Shown here: piece after piece, positions 60,519 to 64,000 of the stretch
Layout: each line of letters opens with the position of its first letter
Numbering within the stretch: position 1 is the stretch's first letter
From: Dendrobium chrysotoxum
Taxonomy: Eukaryota; Streptophyta; Magnoliopsida; Asparagales; Orchidaceae
Length of the DNA stretch: 64,000 nucleotides
Assembly: GCA_019925795.1 (NCBI GenBank)
Contig: CM034314.1
Coordinates: forward strand, 81,588,780 to 81,652,779
Reading direction: 5' to 3'
Notes under the pieces: generated by a model
What the model was told of the DNA's origin: nothing
Databases searched by the model: none
What the model saw: only the letters and a program-made list of their open reading frames with translations
Made by a program: the position numbers and the translations under genes

Positions 60519-61690
60519 CTTATTAGTAAGGTGAAACACCTAGTTTAAATTGAGCGAAACATACTAATGGACGGACACCCATCAACCCAAACGCTTATGA
60601 ACAAGCAACGATTACTACTACTATATGAGGTACTTAACTTTGTTTCGCTTTGAATATGAGAACATTTTTCACTCATATGTGGACATTAAGAGTTGATATC
60701 ATAGTAAGTTGTGAGGTTCCAAGGAAAAAGTGAGACTAATTGACTACTTGGGTTTAAAAAGATGAAGATCGATACATTTGATGGAAAGATCTAGATTGAA
60801 GGCATCTTGTACTAAAAGAAAATTAATCCACCTTTCTTGGAGACAAAACCAACATCTTTGAATAAAAAGATTGTGATCTCTTGGGCATACATACATTAAT
60901 AATTATGCATCTATTTATTGGAAAAAAAAGTTCATGCTCAAGTAATAATAATCATAATCTAACCAAGGGAAAAAAATAACTTACTAAGAGGACACTTAAA
61001 AAAAATGTGAGAATTACATGGTTCAGTGAGATCAAGCTACTTTAGCTGTATAGAAAGATAAACATCCACTAGTCCTGAAATGAGTAGAAGGATTACAATA
61101 TTTTCACACCCAAATATTTTCTTACTTTGCCTCATTAGATATTTCTTTTCCTTTTTTTTTCTTCTCTCTTAAAACCCAACCTCACTCTTCTCGTCAAGAT
61201 ATATATATATATATATAACCCTTCTTTTGTCCATTATTCTAGTCTATCCAAAGCATCATATCTACTCCATCGCTGAGCCATAGCCTTTTCCTCATCATTT
61301 TTCCTATAAGACAATCACATGATGTTATTTGGCACTCCTTTGGTTTTCATCTTTAACCACCATAATGATCTCCTCTACTCTGGTACCAATGCCAGCCTTA
61401 AAAAGGATATTGCAGGCCTCCTTAAAACATAAATCCATATTAACCACCTCTAAACCAATTAACATAGGTGCCACTCTCATTGTTGTTAACAAAAAAAAAA
61501 AAAAAAAAAAAAAGAGAAACGGAACAAAAGAAAATCGAACCGAAGCATCTCTTCGCTGCCTCCGCCGGTCCCACTTCGCCAAATCCGTATCTCTTCGGCA
61601 CAGTAACCGTCTACCGACGATCCGAAACGATAAAAGGAAGGAATTCGGGAAAGAAAAAAAAAAAAAACTTACGCTCGCCTTGCTCCTTCG
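60519..61690. other. Non-coding stretch, probably old LTR sequence
   Basis: AT-rich, with a TA repeat near 61200-61217 and an A run at 61491-61512. No gene supported. Confidence 0.3.
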
Positions 61691-61701
61691 ACGCCAACGT
61701 C

Positions 61702-62290
61702 GCTGTTCGGCTTCGTTGCTTCGCCAGAGGTGCGGAGATCGCACGGGTCGCTCCTTCGACTTCTCCGTGCTGTTCGGCTTCGTTGCTTCGCCAGAGGTGC
61801 GAAGATCGCACAAGTCGCTTCTCCGGCTCCCTTGGTGCCGTCCGACTTCGCTCCTTTGCGGGTGGAAGAGACCGCACGAGTCGCTCCTTCGACTCCTTGT
61901 TGCTGTTCGACTTCGTTGCTTTGCAGGAGCATCTAGGCTTTTCCCTTCATCTTCTCTTTTCAACGTTGCTGTTCGGCCTCGTTGCTTCGCAGGAGGCAAA
62001 GGGATTGCACGAGTCGCTCTTCGGCTCCTTCGTTGTTGCCCGACTTAGTTGCTTCGCGGGAGACAGAGACCGCACGAGTCGCTTCTTTGGGACCTTCGTT
62101 GCTGTCCGACTTCCCTGTTTCGCAAGCGGTGTAGAGATTGCACGAGTCGTTCTTCGGCCCCTTTGCTGTTCAACTTCGTTTGCTTTGCAGGAGGTAGAGA
62201 TTGCACGAGTGGCTTCTTTAGCTTCTTTGTTACTGTTCGACTTCGCTCATTTGCCGAATCCACTACCGAAACCTGGTCGAACCCAACCCA
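61702..62290. repeat. Minisatellite of about 66 bp, nine copies
   Basis: Units start G(C/T)TG(T/C)(T/C)C(G/A)(G/A)C near 61702, 61769, 61837, 61902, 61968, 62035, 62101, 62165 and 62230. Each has TTCGTTGCTTCGC(C/A)(A/G)G-like and GATCGCACGAGTCGCT-like parts. Because the unit is close to a multiple of three and GC-rich, long open frames appear on both strands (for example 61468-62394 plus and 61999-61325 minus). I regard these as by-products. Confidence 0.85.
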
Positions 62291-62460
62291 TGCCCGAGCA
62301 GATCCGAGCCAAACCCAACCGAATCCAACCATGCCTCTCTCCCTTTCTTTGTTATGTTATATATTATAATATAATATTACATATTATGTTATAATATATA
62401 TTATAATATTTTAAAAAATAATGATAATATAATATTATTTATAAAAAAAAAAAATGTGTC

Positions 62461-62660
62461 GAAGACCTCGTGCCGTTGACCTTAGGTCCGGCCGAGATGG
62501 TTTTAAAATTGAAGCCCCCGCACCATTGATCTTAGATCTGGGCGGGATGAAATAAAATTTGAAGACCTCACGCAGTCGATCTTAGATCCTGGTGGGATGG
62601 TTTTAATTCGAAGACCTTACGCCGTTGACCTTAGGTCCGGGTAGGAAGAAATTAGGGCAA
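62461..62660. repeat. 50-bp tandem repeat, four copies
   Basis: Units start GAAG(A/C)CC near 62461, 62511, 62561 and 62610, each with a TTGA(C/T)CTTAG(G/A)TC-like core and GG(C/T)(C/G)G(A/G)GATG. Typical of subrepeats in plant gypsy LTRs. Confidence 0.8.
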
Positions 62661-63660
62661 GTGCCCTCTCTTACCTCCCGGCGCCGGGGAGGGGACGCCG
62701 GGAGGCTGCCGAAATTTACCGGGAAATTATAGAACCTTGCTTTTTAGAATAATTGGAGAGTAACTCAATTGGGATTAATTAATTAAAATAATCAATTGAT
62801 TTAAATTAATTAATCAAAACATTAATTAAAATTAATTATTCGATTAATTATCTAAAATTTGTAAGCGATTTAAAATATTAGAGCATTTCAAATTGTAGAG
62901 TTTTAAATAGGAGAGCATTTTAAATGAAAACTTTAAATCTGAGAGTTTTAAAATTCGAGAAATAATTTAAAATTCGAGACCAATTTAACAAAATTCAAGA
63001 ATTTTAAAATTCGAGAGCAGTGGAATTTAATGTTTAATTTGAGCAATTATAAAAGAAACGCAATTGGGGGGGGGGGGGAGTTTCACTAATTAACATGCAC
63101 AACACTGCTTTCCAAATCCTCTCAAATTCTCCAAATTTTCAAACAAATCATACAAACTCTCCAATAACAACACAAACTGAAACTCTCAAAACTCTACAAA
63201 ACTCCTCTCAAATCAACAAATATAAGCTCTCCAAAAATCCTAATCTAAACCCTGCCCCTGGTGGGCTCCAGTCCTAACTCTTGGTAAAGCTCCTAGCAGG
63301 CTCTAATCTCTGCAACTGCATCACCTTTGGCTGCAAGCTCTCGCTATTATAACTACTGGCTACGAACTCTGGATCAGCACGTATCTGCACATAAAAACAA
63401 ACAAATATTAGTACATCATAAATCAAATAAAAATCATCAAAATGCTGGAGAGTAATAAATCAAACTACTAGTAAAACAAAAGTACTGGGAAGCAAGAAAA
63501 GCTAAGTACTGGAAAGCTAGTAGAGCCACAGTGTAGTAGGGAAAAGACTACGAGCACAAAAACAACTAAAACATTGACGCAAGTGTCAAAACCTCGAAGT
63601 GTCAAAATCACAAACTCAAACCAACTCAAACAACTGGTCTCAACTCAACAAACATACAAT
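62661..63660. mobile_element. LTR-like sequence with GC hairpin
   Basis: CCTCCCGGCG (62685-62694) pairs with CGCCGGGAGG about 12 bases further on. The inverse of the adjoining sequence, GGCAGCCTCCCGGCGTC, also occurs in the giant element's LTR (417-433), a motif shared by plant gypsy LTRs. The rest is AT-rich, with a 13-G run (63066-63078). No genes seen. Confidence 0.4.
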
Positions 63661-64000
63661 CAAAAAACCCTTGGGCAGCCTTGTTTATAAGAACTTGGTT
63701 GTAAGACCCACTACCCGGCAGCTTTCATAGGAAAGACGTAAGCCCGACCCTAGGGGAAAGTTCTTTAGGTAAAATCAACCTAAAACCCAAACCCCAAATT
63801 AAAACAACCGGCAACTCCTAATAGAAGTCGTAAGTCCGATCTCTGAGGGAAATGCTTAGGCAATAACACAACCCTAGACCCCTCACTCGGGCATCCAAGT
63901 CTATAGAGCTTGGCCGTAAGACCCACAACTCGGGCCACTTAGCCTACAGGGCTAGGTCATAAGACCCATCATTAGGCAACTTCTTAGGAAGCCATAAGAC
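63661..64000. repeat. Degenerate tandem repeats, LTR-type
   Basis: Repeated units built around CTATAG(A/G)(G/A)CT(T/A)GG(C/T)C(G/A)TAAGACCCA(C/T) and GGAA(A/G)(G/C)(A/T)CGTAAG, 35-45 bases apart, running to the window end. The pattern resembles subrepeats of Tekay-type gypsy LTRs; the element itself would lie beyond the window. Confidence 0.5.

Noticed and set aside
61468..62394. 308-codon plus-strand frame as a protein gene
   Set aside because: It consists mostly of the 66-bp minisatellite, has a comparable frame on the other strand, and shows no domain.

Overview
The window is repeat-rich nuclear DNA from a flowering plant. The evidence is plant-specific Ty3/gypsy, copia, CACTA, LINE and Cassandra-like elements, canonical GT-AG introns, and the first exon of a plant alpha/beta hydrolase gene. 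I cannot name the species. The NLR and hydrolase fragments look somewhat monocot-like, but that is only an impression.

Positions 1-27111 are one very large LTR retrotransposon of the Ty3/gypsy Tat lineage, lying on the minus strand. Its 5' LTR (19469-27111, about 7.6 kb) is complete. Its 3' LTR is cut by the window start and only 1-4561 is visible. Between them lie a tRNA-Arg primer binding site (19445-19462), an uninterrupted 3010-codon gag-pol (19171 to 10139), a repeat-filled 3' region with seven hairpin units (8272-10006), and a second gene on the opposite strand (4708-8044). That gene encodes a plant mobile domain (PMD) protein, has two clean introns, and is broken by one extra base in a G run. 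The LTRs also carry a captured, scrambled NB-ARC (NLR) fragment, a 177-bp tandem array and four AATAAA-loop hairpins. The visible LTR parts are almost identical, so the insertion is young. If the hidden part of the 3' LTR matches, the element is about 30 kb.

Positions 27112-33811 are AT-rich non-coding DNA that looks like the LTR or leader of another retrotransposon. From 33812 to 50100 there are decayed elements: a CACTA fragment on the plus strand, a minisatellite, a broken Ty3/gypsy element with LTRs, PPT, integrase and gag pieces, a CACTA TNP2 transposase relic on the minus strand, and a 3.3-kb tandem duplication containing a solo-LTR candidate.

The only host gene I recognise starts at 50245. 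It is exon 1 of an ABHD17-type alpha/beta hydrolase with a TATA box upstream. No second exon is visible, so its first intron exceeds 13.4 kb or the gene is truncated. The putative intron holds a copia gag relic with a 2.1-kb non-autonomous LTR element nested in it, a LINE reverse-transcriptase relic, a gypsy integrase relic, an 86-bp perfect palindrome, a Cassandra-like TRIM carrying 5S-rRNA-like sequence, and at the right end a 66-bp minisatellite, a 50-bp repeat and LTR-like DNA.

No tRNA, rRNA gene or CRISPR array was found. All assignments come from reading the sequence and translations; no database search was run.
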